Notes under the pieces: generated by a model
Told to the model about the DNA's origin: nothing
The model's input: the letters and a program-made list of their open reading frames with translations, nothing else
Database searches by the model: none
Made by a program: the position numbers and the translations under genes
In this document: positions 42,858 through 57,800 of the stretch, one piece after another
How the letters are laid out: every line of letters starts with the position of its first letter
Position numbering within the stretch: the first letter of the stretch is position 1
Origin: Meghimatium bilineatum
Taxonomy: Eukaryota; Mollusca; Gastropoda; Stylommatophora; Philomycidae
Assembly: GCA_034231615.1 (NCBI GenBank)
Contig: CM067309.1
Span: 38,905,627 to 38,969,626 of the forward strand
Direction: 5' to 3'
DNA: 64,000 nt

Positions 42858-45800
42858 GTAGGGACATAGTTATGATGCGCAATACATTTGCTGGCGCGCG
42901 ACTTCTCGCGTACCTCGTCATCGTCATCAAGTGCCATCTTCGCAACGAAGATTAGTTGCAACAGACATCCAACATCCCCTGTCTCTTGTTTTGGTGGTGC
43001 ACTCTGCTACACTGTAACCTGTTATCTTGTGATGTTACTCTCCCACTTGTATTTATGCCTCTATCTCGCGTACCTACATACACTCCTATATCTTCAGCAA
43101 CTTTTATAATTTAGTCAGACGTCTGTTAGAGTGGATTTCTTGAACATGTTCCACAAGCTCGTTAGTTTGAGAGCCTTAGCCCTGACCCGCTACAGTATAT
43201 AAGACCTCTGCACAGAATTAATTAGTATTCATTCGTTACGTTTTTTATTATTGTCATGTTGTCGTTAGTCACCATTTTATATACTTAAACTCGCGTGCCA
43301 AAATATCCAAGGCGAGTGCAAGTATATAAATAGTGATCAACGAAAATCACGACAGTAACGAAAAACATAAGGAATGAAGTCCTAATTAATTATGTGCAGA
43401 GGTCCTATAAGTAAATGTCTACGGTCACGACTTGACATGGGTCTTCTCCATAGAGGATCTACATTAACTATTGAAACAGAAATACAACGCAATGTTTTAA
43501 ATCCACTAAAACAGGACTTGGAGAATTGAATTCAGTATATCGAAGCTTCATGGTGAGTTTTTCCATGACTAAAACAGAAATCAAAGTACACACATTCTGT
43601 TGAACATGTATTGTATGGTTTTTTTTGCGTTTGCAGACAGCCATTTAGCAATAAGAAAAAAGCAACAATCCATTGAATATTTTCTCAGAACTGCCGAGTA
43701 ACGGTCTTTGACTATTCCACTAAAACTCAAGAAATAGCGGGAAGCCGATTCGTTTAGACCCAAGTTCCCCCAACAGGTGGCGCACGCATGCCCAGGCTAT
43801 GGTATTTAGACCCATGTTTCCCCCAACAGGTGGCGCACGCATGACTTGGCTCTGGTATTTAGATCCATGTTTCCCCCAACAGGTGGCGCACACATGGCTT
43901 GGCTCTGGTATTTAGATCCATATCTCCCCCAACAGGTGGCGCACGCATGACTTGGCTCTTGTATTCTGGTATTTAGATCCATGTTTCCCCCCACCAGGTG
44001 ACGCTCGCATGTCCGGGCTATGGTTTTTAGATCCATGTTTCCCCCAACATGTGACGCTCGCATGACTGGGCTATGGTATTTAGATCCATGTTTCCCCAAC
44101 AGGTGGTGCACGCATGTCTGGGCTCTGGTATTTAGATCCATGTTTCCCCAACAGGTGGCGCACGCATGACCTGACTCTGGTATTTAGTGGTGACGGTTTC
44201 AGTCTGATTTTTTAGATGGTTAGTTCGATAATGTATACTTACCTCAATCGTGACCTTCGCCAATGGAATACCTACAACAGAAATTAAGTAATCCTTTTGG
44301 GCCATGTTTTTGCTTATTCCCGTGAATTTCGTTGTTCGGAGTAAGCAGGTGACGCAAAGTTTATAAATAGTGGCCAACAAAAATCATGTGAATCAGCCTT
44401 CACCTCATCCCTCAACTCAACCCTCACTTCAACCTTTACCTCAGCCCTAACTTCAGCCCTAACATCAACTCTCACTTCAACCCTTACCTCAGCCCTAACT
44501 TCAGCCCTAACATCAACCGTCACCGCAGCCCTAACATCAACCCTCACATAACCCTCATCTCAGCCCTCACATCAACCCTAACATCAACCCTAACATCAAC
44601 CATAACATCAGCCCTCACGTCAACCCTCACATCAACCCTAACATCAACCCTAACATCAACCCTCACATCAACCCTCACATCAACCCTAACATCAACCCTC
44701 ACATCAACCCTCACATCAACCCTAACATCAACCCTAACATTAACCCTCACATCAACCCTCACATAAACCCTCACATCAACCCCAACATCAACCATAACAT
44801 CAACCCTCACATCAACCCTAACATTAACCCTCAAATCAACCCTCACATCCACCCCAACATCAACCCCAACATCAACCCTAACATCAACCCTCACATCAAC
44901 CCTCAAATCAACCCTAACATCAACCCTCACATCAACCCTAACATCAACCCTAACATCAACCCTAACAACAACCCTAACATCAACCCTCATCTCAGCCCTC
45001 ACCTCATACACTATTCCGAGAACCGCTGGTCCTCAATCTGTGACAATGTACTCGTAATCGCATATATCACAAAATTCAACACTATAACAATATAATCACA
45101 CTCAACGATCTGAAATAACTTCTGCTCAGATGAACTGTTTTTCTAGAATTGCATGAAAGGGGCAATCCCACATAATGCTATACTCGTATGTGATATTTAT
45201 TCCATCTATAATTACTACAAGTTGGAACTAATTAACGCCATTAATGAAGTTAATTGACATCCTATGATTAACCGTTAATATATAAATAACATGATTTTAG
45301 TAATTGTGTTCTCCTTAACGCGGAATAGCTGAAGCAGGTACCGCGTTTTGAATACTTTTCGTGAACTCATACATAATTTATATCTCTGTTGTCGTAAATG
45401 TCCTCTACTCTGTTGTCTGACAGATCTACTCACGCATCATTTTTTTCTCATGGTAACATACCCACTCATAAATTTGATATTGCTTGTTAAAACATCCATT
45501 CAAACATCATATTTTATACTTTGCAAGTTCAGTTATGAATTATATTTCATATTAACGCGTCCAATAATAAATCGGTGTTTCATGCTAAAATAAACTCATT
45601 TATAAATCTGTTTCATGATAAAATAAATTCACTTATAAATCTGTTTCATGCTAAAATAAATTCAATTATAAATCTGTCTCATGCTAAAATAAACTCATGT
45701 ATAAATATGTTTCTCGCTAAAACAAATCAAAATAAAACCTAATGTTTTAAGATACAACAAACAATTTAGAAAGCCGTTGTTGCACGCTAAAGCAAACTAA

Positions 45801-48800
45801 TTTATAAATCTCTTTCACCCAAAAACAAACTCACTTATAAATCTGTTTTCGTGTGCTAAAAGAAAAAAGATATCCACTTATAAATCTGTTTTCTGGTGCT
45901 AAAAGATATCCACTTATAAATCTGTTTTACGCTAAAATAAATCCACTAACCGAGAAGAAAATGCAGAACCCCAATACTTAGATGTGATGTTACCGTAAAA
46001 AAAATAATACATTTCCAAGAACCTAAATAAAGGATTAACTAAGAGAATTAACTCCATACATTATGAATACAGTTTAACATCAAAACTTAATTCTGAATAT
46101 TATCTTCGTTTTCTCCAACGTTCATTCTCAAACTCCCGCTGTATCTCTCTTGTAACAGGACCCATGGTCCTACCACATTCCGGCAGGATGTAGTCCAGAG
46201 AATAGAAATGCGTTATGTCGCCGTTTTATTTACGTCAATGGCCTTACACATTCGTCTTCGGCGTGGAATATTATGTCCAAAAATGAACGTTAAAGTTTAT
46301 CTCCAATAATTATTTATATTAGTTATTTAACTTCTTACCTTTGTGGACGCCTGACATTTTTATAACAGAACATAACATAGCGTAACGTAACATAACTTAA
46401 CATAGCATAACATAATATAACTTAACATAACATAACACTGCTTGAAAAGTCGTAGAGGATTAACTTGCCTGTGCTCGGGTTACACCGTACATACTTCATC
46501 ATTCCCAAGGAAACTGCCAGCCGCCTGTCGAGGGTACCATTCATATAATGTTACCCCGCATCTTCAAGCGATAATCTCCGGGAACTACCCCAGAAATTAA
46601 ATATATTAACAAGACGCTGCTAACGGAATTCAAACCCACCAGCTCTTTAGCATAAAGCGAACGGTTTAACCACTGCGCCGGGGAGATCTATTTTTAATAA
46701 CATAACATAATATAACAAGATCTATAACATGCCAGGATCGTTGTGGTGCCACATTGAAAACAGCATACAAAAGAAAATTCATATTGTGGCGATATTCAAC
46801 AATATCATTTCAAATGGACAGAATCTTACTTGTTGGCATCTATCTCCTTTCCGAAACTTCCTTTAGTTACAAGCATAATTAGTACAGTTATATATATCTT
46901 TTGAAGATCATCGCAAACAAAAATACTTTTCTGTCTACAATTTCTATTTATTTGATAAACAACAATTTACAAAGTAGATCACTCTGTTTTTATAGTTATT
47001 TACGTAATTTCGGCCTAAAATTTAGCAATGTTCAGACGATCAAGAAGCACTGTTTGAATCGTAAGGGACAAAACAACGTAAACTTGTTTGGTTTTGATAT
47101 GTAACGATACATGACACTTTCTAAAACTATTTTGTAAGGAACAGTCGCTGGTGGATGGAGAAGAGATGTGAGAGAACATCTTGAATTAACGTCAACGGCG
47201 TGCTTTGGTACAGTACAAGTAGACGCCACCACAAGTTTAACTATTTCAATTGTCTATGTTTGTATATTTCATATTCATCATTTAATAATTGAAATATTTA
47301 TTAAATTTAGGGTTGGGGTTAAGGTTAGTTATATAAAACACAAATATCCTAACCCTAACACATACCCTAAAATACATTAATATTTAAATTATTAAATGAT
47401 GAAAATAAAATTTACAAACATTGACAAGGAAATAACTCGACTATCTGATGCGTCTAAATTTACAGTACACGTGTTTTTTTCTACACTCCTCCACATGACT
47501 GAGGACAGAAGTGTTTGGAATACTTTTTGTGCTGATGTTTCCAATGTGTCACAACTACACCTTGATGGAATATGGGTCTATGGGTATTATTAATACTATT
47601 ATTTTGAACTTCCAGTAATTCCTACAATATTTATTTATGCGATTACTTACATAATTCGCTGTTTTCTTTGTCAATCTTTTTGACATCACAGATATAAGAG
47701 GTTCTCCTATTCAGCAAACAGACCATTGGCTGATTTTGGATAATTGAAAGTATCGTTGAAGATCAGAAAACCAGTTAGAAGATTAACAGAATGAAGAAGT
47801 TCTGTCATTCCTTTTTGTTTTTCCAGGTAAGTAATTTGTTGTTGTTGCAACTATTTATGTAGAAGTTGATGACGAAGTACTTCTAGATAACCAATGGTTG
47901 GCAGAGTTCGATGTTGGGTGTAAGAATTGAAGAATCAACTGTGACGCAGAGAAAACGAGGAAAGTCAGTATTTGAAGGCGTATCCATGATACCATTGAGA
48001 AACGGCTGTGTTAACGTGCATGAAAGGAGGGGGGTGTATTAGTGACAATGCTACCTGTCATGCATATCATAAGAGACGAATAAAGAGGGCTGAGGAGGTA
48101 TTGTTGGGTGACACATTCTATATTGGTTTAAAATAACCCAGAAGTCACGATGAAGCCGGATGTGCTCTCCCGAAAAGCATAAATATCGTAACCCAGCTGT
48201 AAACCGTAACACACCGCATTCCGTTGTTCGGATTACACCCTACTGATCTGCAAGAGTTTGTGAACGAACATAGAGGAAGACTGGGAAATACCAATAATTC
48301 AAGTCTCTGGTCCTTATAAGGGCGTATATACTTGGCAGGAGTCTTTTGCTGTCTACCAGATCCTCAGATACATCTCCACAGCTCCAGGTCTTTCAGAATT
48401 CCCCTGTGCACCATATCCTCAGATACAGCTCCGCAGCTCCAGATCTTTTAGAATTCCCCTGTTCACCATATCCTCAGATATAGCTCCACAGCTCCAGGTC
48501 TTTCAGAATTCCCCTGTCCACCATATCCTCAGATACAGCTCCACAGCTCCAAGTCTTTCAGAATTCCCCTGTTCACCATATCCTCAGATACAGCTCCACA
48601 GCTCCAGGTCTTTTAGAATTCCCCTGTCCACCATATCCTCAGATACAGCTCCAAATCTTTCATATGTAAATATCACTACAAAACAACATCTCATTTTTCA
48701 AGATTGTCCTACGTATTCTCTGTCTTATTTTTTCCTGTGTAATTCTTGTAGTGTCTATCTTGTCATACAGATTTCAGGACTTCTTGCAAAAAATGTAGCT

Positions 48801-51800
48801 TCCATTGTTTCACAACGTAGTCATTGTACAGCTGGAGCTTCCAGACTTTTAACAAGCAGCCATAGTGACGGAGTTACCGTAGATTGTAGCATATGTAGAC
48901 ATAGCCATCACAATAAAGTATCGTAAGTAAATATTGTAAACAAAATATACGAAGGGTTAAATAGTAGGTTTACGCTGAACAAGACAGAATATTGACGTTT
49001 CGACCAAAAGATCTCTATCAAGAAATGGTCAAACGAACACAGAATAGAACCACAGAGTCAAAACGGTGATTAAATGCAACAGCAACATTACACAGTACAC
49101 AGATTTGAAGGGGGGAAAAAACCAGAAACGAAGAAAGGCGAAAACCATGGAAATGTGATTACGTGATGAGAAAATATAGTAAGACATAAAGAAAATATAA
49201 CATTTAAAACAAAAGTATTAAAATGTGTTAATGTTAACAATATAATTGTCTTATCTCAATGTGACATGTGACTACTTGAAATGCTAAAAGTATGGTTAAG
49301 AATATCCTGTAACTATGTAACCAAATTTCAGTTAAGTATCTTTAAAAATGGGGAGAAAAGCATAGACGGAACAAAAATGATGTGTATTAAAAAAAACATG
49401 TCTGATGGACGTTAATTCCCACAGGCTCCACATAACCCTGTGTATTTTTCAACGTAAAACTGTTTTTCTATATTTTTTTCTCTATGTACTTAGCAAACGA
49501 GACACAGTTTTTCTGCAGTCTCCGACCACTCAATATATGACAGTAAATGTAATTATATAATCAGCATGCGGAAAAAGTAGCAGTGGTAGTAAAATGAACG
49601 TTAAGTTTCCAGAATCTGAATAATTCGCCATAGAAGGATTGAGATCTAGAGATTCCAGTTTGAAAAGATATGCCCGCCGAAGACGGATGTGTCGGGCCAT
49701 TTGCGCAAATAAAAATAGCGGCAGCGCATTTCCATTCTTTGGACTACATTCTGCTGGAAATCTAGAATGGATCATGGTCCTGCATCAATAGAGATCTAGC
49801 TTAAGTTTGAAAATGAACACTGAAGAAGAAGAAGAAGAAAAGATATCGCAAGGTAGAACAGAAAACTTTAGAACAGAAATGTAGAACAGAAATATAGAAC
49901 AGAAATGTAGAACAGAACTATAGAACAGAACTATAGAACAGAACTATAGAACAAAAGAAATTGAAGTTCCCAGCATCTGAAGAATTCGCCAAAGAAGACT
50001 AGAGAACTAGAGATTTCAGTGCTAAAAGATATCGCAAGATAACACAGCAAACTGGGACTTACAACATTGGCAGTCATCATCATCATTAGGTGCCATGCCG
50101 GCTGGTGTATGCGATCATGACTCTCCACAGCTCTCCAGCATTATATATCAAGACCGTTTTAAGCACTTGTACATGATTAAATATTTGAGACAATTTCAAC
50201 TTGAAATTTGTGAAGAAGTTACAATTGTTCCAGAGAAAACTGTAGCTACTCAAATATAGTTTGTTCTATAGTTTGTTCTATAGCATGTTCTATAGTTTGT
50301 TCTATGATATGTCCTATAGTATGTTCTATCGTTTGTTCTATAGTATGTTCTACAATTTATTCTACAGATTGTTCTATTGTATGTTCTATAGTATGTCATA
50401 TAGTTTGTTCTATGTTATATAGCTTGTTCTATAGTTTGTTCTATAGTAATATCAGACGAATAGTCTCGACTACATGCACTAAACTCATCACAAATATCAT
50501 CAAAAATATCATCAAAAATATCATCAAAAATATCATCACAAATATCATCAAAAATATCATCACAAATATCATCACAAATATCATCAAAAATATCATCACA
50601 AATATCATCAAAAATATCATCACAAAATTGAGTACCACAAACATCATCACAATCTAGAACATTATCGAAATCATCGTCCCTTACAACGGCAACATCGCCA
50701 ACGTCAACATCGTCCTCTTCCATAATATAATTATCCCCCCTACATCATCGTTATCTCCTAAAACACCATCATCTCCCTGCATCATCATCCCTTAACACAT
50801 CCATATCCCCCTACAACATCACCAGCCCCTACAACATCATTATGCACTACAACATCCCCAGCCCCTACAACATCATTATGCACTACAACATCACCAGCCC
50901 CTACAACATCATTATGCACTACAACATCACCAGCCCCTACACCATCATCTCCCTACATCATCATCCCCTAACACATCCATATCCCCCTACAACATCCCCA
51001 GCCCCTACAACATCATTATGCACTACAACATCACCAGCCCCTACAACATCACCAGCCCCTACAACATCACCAGCCCTACAACATCCCCAGCCCCTACAAC
51101 ATCACCAGCCCCTACAACATCATTATGCACTACAACATACCTATTACTATCATGATGATGAGAATTATTTTTATGTTACATTATTGTTACTGTTTGTTAC
51201 AACTGTTGACACCGCAATAAACCCGGCACATTTCACAACTACCATTCAATCCTCTACCTCTATTACAGGTGGTTCTGTGTTTTCTCGGTAAGTAACCATC
51301 CTCAGTTCTGTGTTTTCTCGGTAAGTAACCATCATCAGTTCTGTGTTTCCTCGATACGTAGCCATCATCAGTTCTGTGTTTTCTGGGTAAGTAACCATCC
51401 TCAGTTCTTAGTTTCCTCGGTAAGTAACCATCCTCAGTTCTTAGTTTCCTCGGTAAGTAACCATCCTCAGTTCTGTGTTTTCTCGGTAAGTAACCATCAT
51501 CAGTTATGTGTTTCCTCGGTAAGTAACCATCATCAGTTCTTAGTTTCCTAGGTAAGTAACCATCATCAGATATGTGTTTCCTCGGTAAGTAGCCATCATC
51601 AGTTCTGTGTTTTCTCGGTAAGTAACCATCATCAGTTATGTGTTTTCTCGGTAAGTAACCATCATCAGTTATGTGTTTCCTCGGTAAGTAACCATCATCA
51701 GTTCTGTGTTTCCTCGGTAAGTAACCATCATCAGTTATGTGTTTTCTCGGTAAGTAACCATCATCAGTTATGTGTTTCCTCGGTAAGTAACCATCATCAG

Positions 51801-54800
51801 TTCTGTGTTTCCTCGGTAAGTAACCATCATCAGATATGTGTTTCCTCGGTAAGTAACCATCATCAGTTCTTAGTTTCCTAGGTAAGTAACCATCATCAGT
51901 TCTGTGTTTCCTCGGTAAGTAACCATTATCAGTTCTTAGTTTCCTAGGTAAGTAACCATCATCAGATATGTGTTTCCTCGGTAAGTAACCATCATCAGTT
52001 CTTAGTTTCCTAGGTAAGTAACCATCATCAGATATGTGTTTCCTCGGTAAGTAGCCATCATCAGTTCTGAGTTTCCTAGGTAAGTAACCATCATCAGTTC
52101 TTAGTTTCATAGGTAACCATCCTCAGGTCTAAATATTTGCACAAGTTTTGTATGCGAGCGTGGAAAGTAACACAAAAACAGACAACTTTTCGTTCTTGTC
52201 TGTGTGTCTACCGATCGGTAATTATTCATAGTAGCTTGTGTATGCGTCGACCGACCGGTTCATATTCATAGTACCTTGTCTGTGTGTCGACCGACCGTTC
52301 CATATTTATAGTAGCTTGTCTGTGTGTCGACCCACCGATCCATATTTATAGTAGCTTGTCTGTGTGTCGACCCACCGATCCATATTTATAGTAGCTTGTC
52401 TGTGTGTCGACCCACCGATCCATATTTATAGTAGCTTGTCTGTGTGTCGACCCACCGATCCATATTTATAGTAGCTTGTCTGTGTGTCGACCCACCGATC
52501 CATATTTATAGTAGCTTGTCTGTGTGTCGACCCACCGATCCATATTTATAGTAGCATTGAGAATATTCACGTTGAACGTCATGCCTGATATCTTCTTGTA
52601 ATTTTTACGGTCTAACACTGAGCGATTGTGCGCCATTTGAACGTACATGGTTCAAATCATGTTTTCTGCATGATTTTTTTTTCTCTATAAGTTCTTCTCA
52701 GGAATAGACGTTCTTGTATGTTGATCAATGAGAACCACCAAACCCGTGTGCTAAATTGGGAATCATCCTTCTAAAATAACGCAATTGACTGTTCCTGTGA
52801 TTTTCATAGGATGTCGACACAAAGTTTAGGGTGGGGGGTGGGGGGAGTTCCAGTGTCAGGTAACAACCCTAAATAAGAAATAGGTGGCTGGGGTAACACA
52901 GGGCAAATATCACAATAAACAAAAATAGGTATTAGTGTTACCAAAATAAGTTGATAAAAAAATTTTAACAAACTATATACGCTCTTCACAAAATAGAAGC
53001 AGTTCCAGTCATCACAATAGGGGTAAGTTACTGAAATGTTTGATTAAATATTGTAAGTTAGTTTTTCTGTAGATAATTATTGTAATGAACACGATTGATA
53101 TTACACATTTACAAATAGACCGCGGTCCAAAATAGGTTCCCAGCCGCTGTATTAGAGACACAAAGCAAACCGCCTACTATTGTGACGTGACAAAGTCCTC
53201 ACTTAACCCTTGCTTGTATTTAGACGTCCGTGGTTTATGCGTGAGTGTGTATATGTTTATGCGTGGATGTGTAAGTGTTTATGCGTGGGTGGGTGTAAAT
53301 GTATATTTTACTGCCATGCCCGAATTAAAATATGTCAATCATTTACTGTCTACAGCCTGTCACAAATTTATTGTTGCAATATACCAGAACTAAAATGTGT
53401 CAATCATTGTCTGTCTACAACATAAGTCAATCAGTGTCTGTCTACAACATATGTTAAATGTTCCTTACTGGAACATACTATAATTAAAATGTGTCAATCA
53501 TTGTCTGTCTACAACATATGTCAATCATTGTCTGTCTACAACATAAGTCAATCATTGTCTGTCTACAACATATGTCAATCATTGTCTGTCTACAACATAT
53601 GTCAATCATTGTCTGTCTACAACATATGTCAATCATTGTCTGTCTACAACATATGTCAATCGGTGTCTGTCTACAACATAAGTCAATCATTGTCTGTCTA
53701 CAACATATGTCAATCCTTGTCTGTCTACAACATATGTCAATCATTGTCTGTCTACAACATAAGTCAATCAGTGTCTGTCTACAACATATGTCAATCAGTG
53801 TCTGTCTACAACATATGTTAAATGTTCCTTACTGGAACATACTACAATTACAATGTGTTAAAATATGTCTGTCTTCAGCCTGTGTTACAAGTTCCTTTCT
53901 GGATGAACGAGATTACTGGCAGACGAAGAGAGAGACAATCAAGGAATCAGACACATATATTGAAAGTAATTACACATTTATTTATCTAAATCAAACAATC
54001 ACTTCTCTCAGGTTAAACAATCACTTCTCTCAAGTTAAATAATCACTTCTCTCAAGTTAAATAATTACTTCTCTCAAGTTAAACAATCACTTCTCTCAAG
54101 TTAAATAATCAATTCTCTCAAGTTAAACAATCAATTCTCTCAAGTTAAATAATCACTTCTCTCAAGTTAAACAATCAATTCTCTAAGTTAAATAATCACT
54201 TCTCTCAAGTTAAACAATCACTTCTCAAGATAAACAATCACTTCTGCAAATTACACAGCCAGTATCCAACAACTATCTTGTCTCATAATAAGCCCCCATG
54301 AAACATAAATCATTGATTCATAATAAGCCCCCATGAAACATACATCATTGATTCATAATAAGCCCCCATGAAACATACATCATTGATTCATAATAAGCCC
54401 CCATGAAACACACATCATTGACTCATAATAAGCCCCCATGAAACATACATCATTGATTCATAATAAGCCCCCATGAAACATACATCCTTGATTCATAATA
54501 AGCCCCCATGAAACATACATCCTTGACTCATAATAAGCCCCCATGAAACATACATCATTGATTCATAATAAGCCCCCATGAAACATACATCATTGATTTA
54601 TAATAAGCCCCCATGAAACATACATCATTGATTCATAATAAGCCCCCATGAAACATACATCATTGACACAAGATAAGCCCCCATGAAACATACATCATTG
54701 ACACAAGATAAGCCCCCATGAAACATACATCATTGACACACGATAAGCCCCCATGAAACATACATCATTGACACAAGATAAGTCCCTATGACTAATAAAT

Positions 54801-57800
54801 AATTTGTCTAAAATTAAGACCCAGATCTTATATAAGATTTGTCTGCAAACAAGCACAATTTACTGGCATTTCGCCCTTTCTGCAGACAAGACATCCCCCC
54901 CCCCAATTGCTGTCATTCATCACGTGTGCAGACAAAACCCCTATAGCTGACAATTCTGTATTTCTCGACAAAATCCCATAGATGACAATTTGATACTTTT
55001 CGACAAAACTCGCATAGCTGACATTTCGTCACTTCAGCAGGCACGACTCCTCCCCTCACCCCCCCCCCCCTCTCCATAGCTGAACATTCGCCATTTTCTC
55101 ATATAAGACACTCCTTCCCCCATCCCCTAGCTGACATTTCGTCAACACCCCTCCGCCTCCCAACCGTATTTGACATTTCGTTACTTCTCCATACAAGAAT
55201 CCCCCGTCGTTGACATTTCATCATTTCTGTAGACAAGATCCCCCCTTCTCCATATCGGACATTTCGTCATTTCTGCAAACAAGACCCTACCCCCCCCCCT
55301 TCCATAGCTGACATTTTGTCATTTCTGCAGACAAGAACCCCCCCTCCCCCTCCCAGCTGACATTTCATCATTTCTGCCGACAAGACCCTTCCCCACCGGC
55401 CCCAGATGACATTTCATCATTTCTACAGACAAGCTCACCCCCCCCCACCTCCATAGCTGATATTTCAGCAATTCCTGAGATAAGGTAAAATATTATAAAA
55501 TAAGAACAAAATTTTATAAAGCCCCCAACCCTCTAGCCTCTTCACAATAATTACTGCTGTTTTAATCTCCTCAGTATGCAGGCAAGCCCCAATTGAGTTG
55601 GCTATCGTTCTGGATTCCTCTAGTTCCATACGTCAAACAGACTTTCAAACTGCCAAACAGTTTCTACAGGACTTTCTGAAACGCTTCGATATTGGTTCTG
55701 GGGCGGAAGGTGTTCGTATCTCCATAATAACTTATGGCAAGGGAATATATCCAGAGGTTTGATTTCGTTCTTTTTCATCGTAGTTCTATCAACGAAATCA
55801 ATCTGTACTCAATCTAACCTTAATCTAGCCTCAATCTGTACTCAATCTAACCTCAATCCATCATCAAACTGTACTCAATATATCATCAATATGTGCTCAG
55901 TCTGCCCTCCCTCTGTACTGAATCTACAATCAATCTGTGCTCATTCTATCCTCAATTTGTACTCAATTTATCCTCAATATTTACTCAATCTATCCTCAAT
56001 ATTTACTCAATCTATCCTCAATATGTAGTCAATCTACTTACAATCTGTACTCAATCTATCCTCAATCTGTACTCAATCTATCATAAATATGTACTAATTT
56101 ACGCACAATCTGTACTCAATATACTCTCAATATATACTAATTTACTTACAATCTGTACTCAATCTATCCTCAATCTGTACTCAATATATTCTCAATATGT
56201 ACTAATTTACTTACAATATGTACTCAATCTATCCTCAATCTGTACTCAATATATTCTCAATATGTACTAATTTACTTACAATCTGTACTCAATCTATCCT
56301 CAATCTGTACTCAATATATTCTCAATATGTACTAATTTACTTACAATATGTACTCAATCTATCCTCAATCTGTACTGATTCTATCCTAAATCAGTCTGCT
56401 TTCAATCTGCATCCAAGCGATCCTCAGTCTTTAATCAATAAATCTTCGATCTGTTTTTGATCTGCTTGCAATTTTGAATCATGTGTTATCAATATCACCC
56501 CAATCTGTAATCACCTTATTCTAGATATGATTAATTCTTTATTAAAAACTAGCATCACGGGACATTCCCATAAGTACACGTTCTCCGTTCCAGCAACCAC
56601 CCAAGAGAGTCCAGACTCAAAGTCCCAGTCAAATGTTGATTATGTGATCTTCAGATGTTTCCAGAGAGGATACACTGTCACTCCTTACCCCTGATCACCC
56701 TATTCTCAATTATTACAATCTTCAATCTTCTCTCAATGTGTTATCAATCTATTCTTAACCGTGTCTGTCTGTGATCAATCTTCAATCTGATCTCAATCTA
56801 TGCTCAACATATATACTAACAAATCCGTACTCAATGCAACCTTGCCTTCAATTGGCTTGTAATCTGATATTTCTAACCATAGTAATGCAGCGGCGTCGTC
56901 TCTTGGCTTGTAATCTGATATTTCTAACCATAGTAATGCAGCCTCGTCTTTTCTGCGTCTTTAAGTTGAGATTTTTATTTCAGGACGGATTTGATCTTAA
57001 CACCTACAACACGAGAGAAGAAATTTTGGAAGCTGTAGGTCGTATCCCTCACAGAGCAGGTCTGTACACTGACACTGGCAAGGCAATCAAATACGCGCAT
57101 GAGGTGCAGCTGGCACCAAATGTCGTCCGTAGCTACGCTGAAAAAATAATGTTAGTCATCACAGACGGGAACTCCCAAGAGTGAGTATCGAAGCATCTTC
57201 TGATGTGATGCTTAGTTTTGTTTTTATTTCTATGTGATCGCTGGTATAGGATGTCTGGTTGGAATTGTTTTCAATTTCCCACAATTTAATTTGTACATAA
57301 ATAAAACCGTTTTATTGACGTCAACTTTTTCGAAACTACACATCCCCCCCCCCCTAATTGTTGGATTAATTTTTGGACATTCTCTTGGATGTCAGTATTT
57401 TCCTGATGTCATTGAAAATATTTTTTATAAATTGCTATTTCTCCTTTCACATCAACCATCATTTTTTAAATTATGTGCTCTAGCAATACCGTAACCATTA
57501 AAGACTTTCCAACAGAATTAATCAGGACCCTCCATTCGTGACGTTTGTGATTCTTGTTTGGCTTTCAGTTGGTCACTATTTACATACTTGGAATCACATG
57601 CCAAAAATAGCCAAGGCGAGTCCAAGTATATAAATAATCACCAACCGAAATCCCAATAATAATCAAAAACGTCATCAACGGGATTCTAATTAATTCTGTT
57701 GGAAGATCTTGTATACTGGCGACGGTCTCGGCTCAAGCATGACCTGGCTCCGGTAGAAGACATGTTCGCTACATCAAGTTGGACCCAGTTCGTTACGTGT

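Noticed and set aside
44394-45008. Interstitial telomere tract
   Set aside because: CCCTAA occurs once per 12-bp unit with CATCAA between. There is no run of the pure 6-bp telomere unit.
46339-46357. Minus-strand start MSGVHK followed by GTAAGA
   Set aside because: Only six codons, no homology and no partner exon. Such starts are expected by chance.
47651-47686. Minus-strand start MSKRLTKKTANY followed by GTAAGT
   Set aside because: Twelve codons with no homology and no partner exon.
51187-52110. 307-codon minus frame of HRTDDGYLPRK-type repeats
   Set aside because: The 33-bp period of a minisatellite keeps the frame open. Changes between units are not biased toward silent positions, and there is no signal peptide or unique flanking domain.
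53862-54042. Frame CVTSSFLDERDYWQTKRETI.. after a CTTCAG
   Set aside because: Its acceptor side is a mutated unit of the 27-bp array and its 3' side is the first units of the 22-bp array. No donor in a useful phase.
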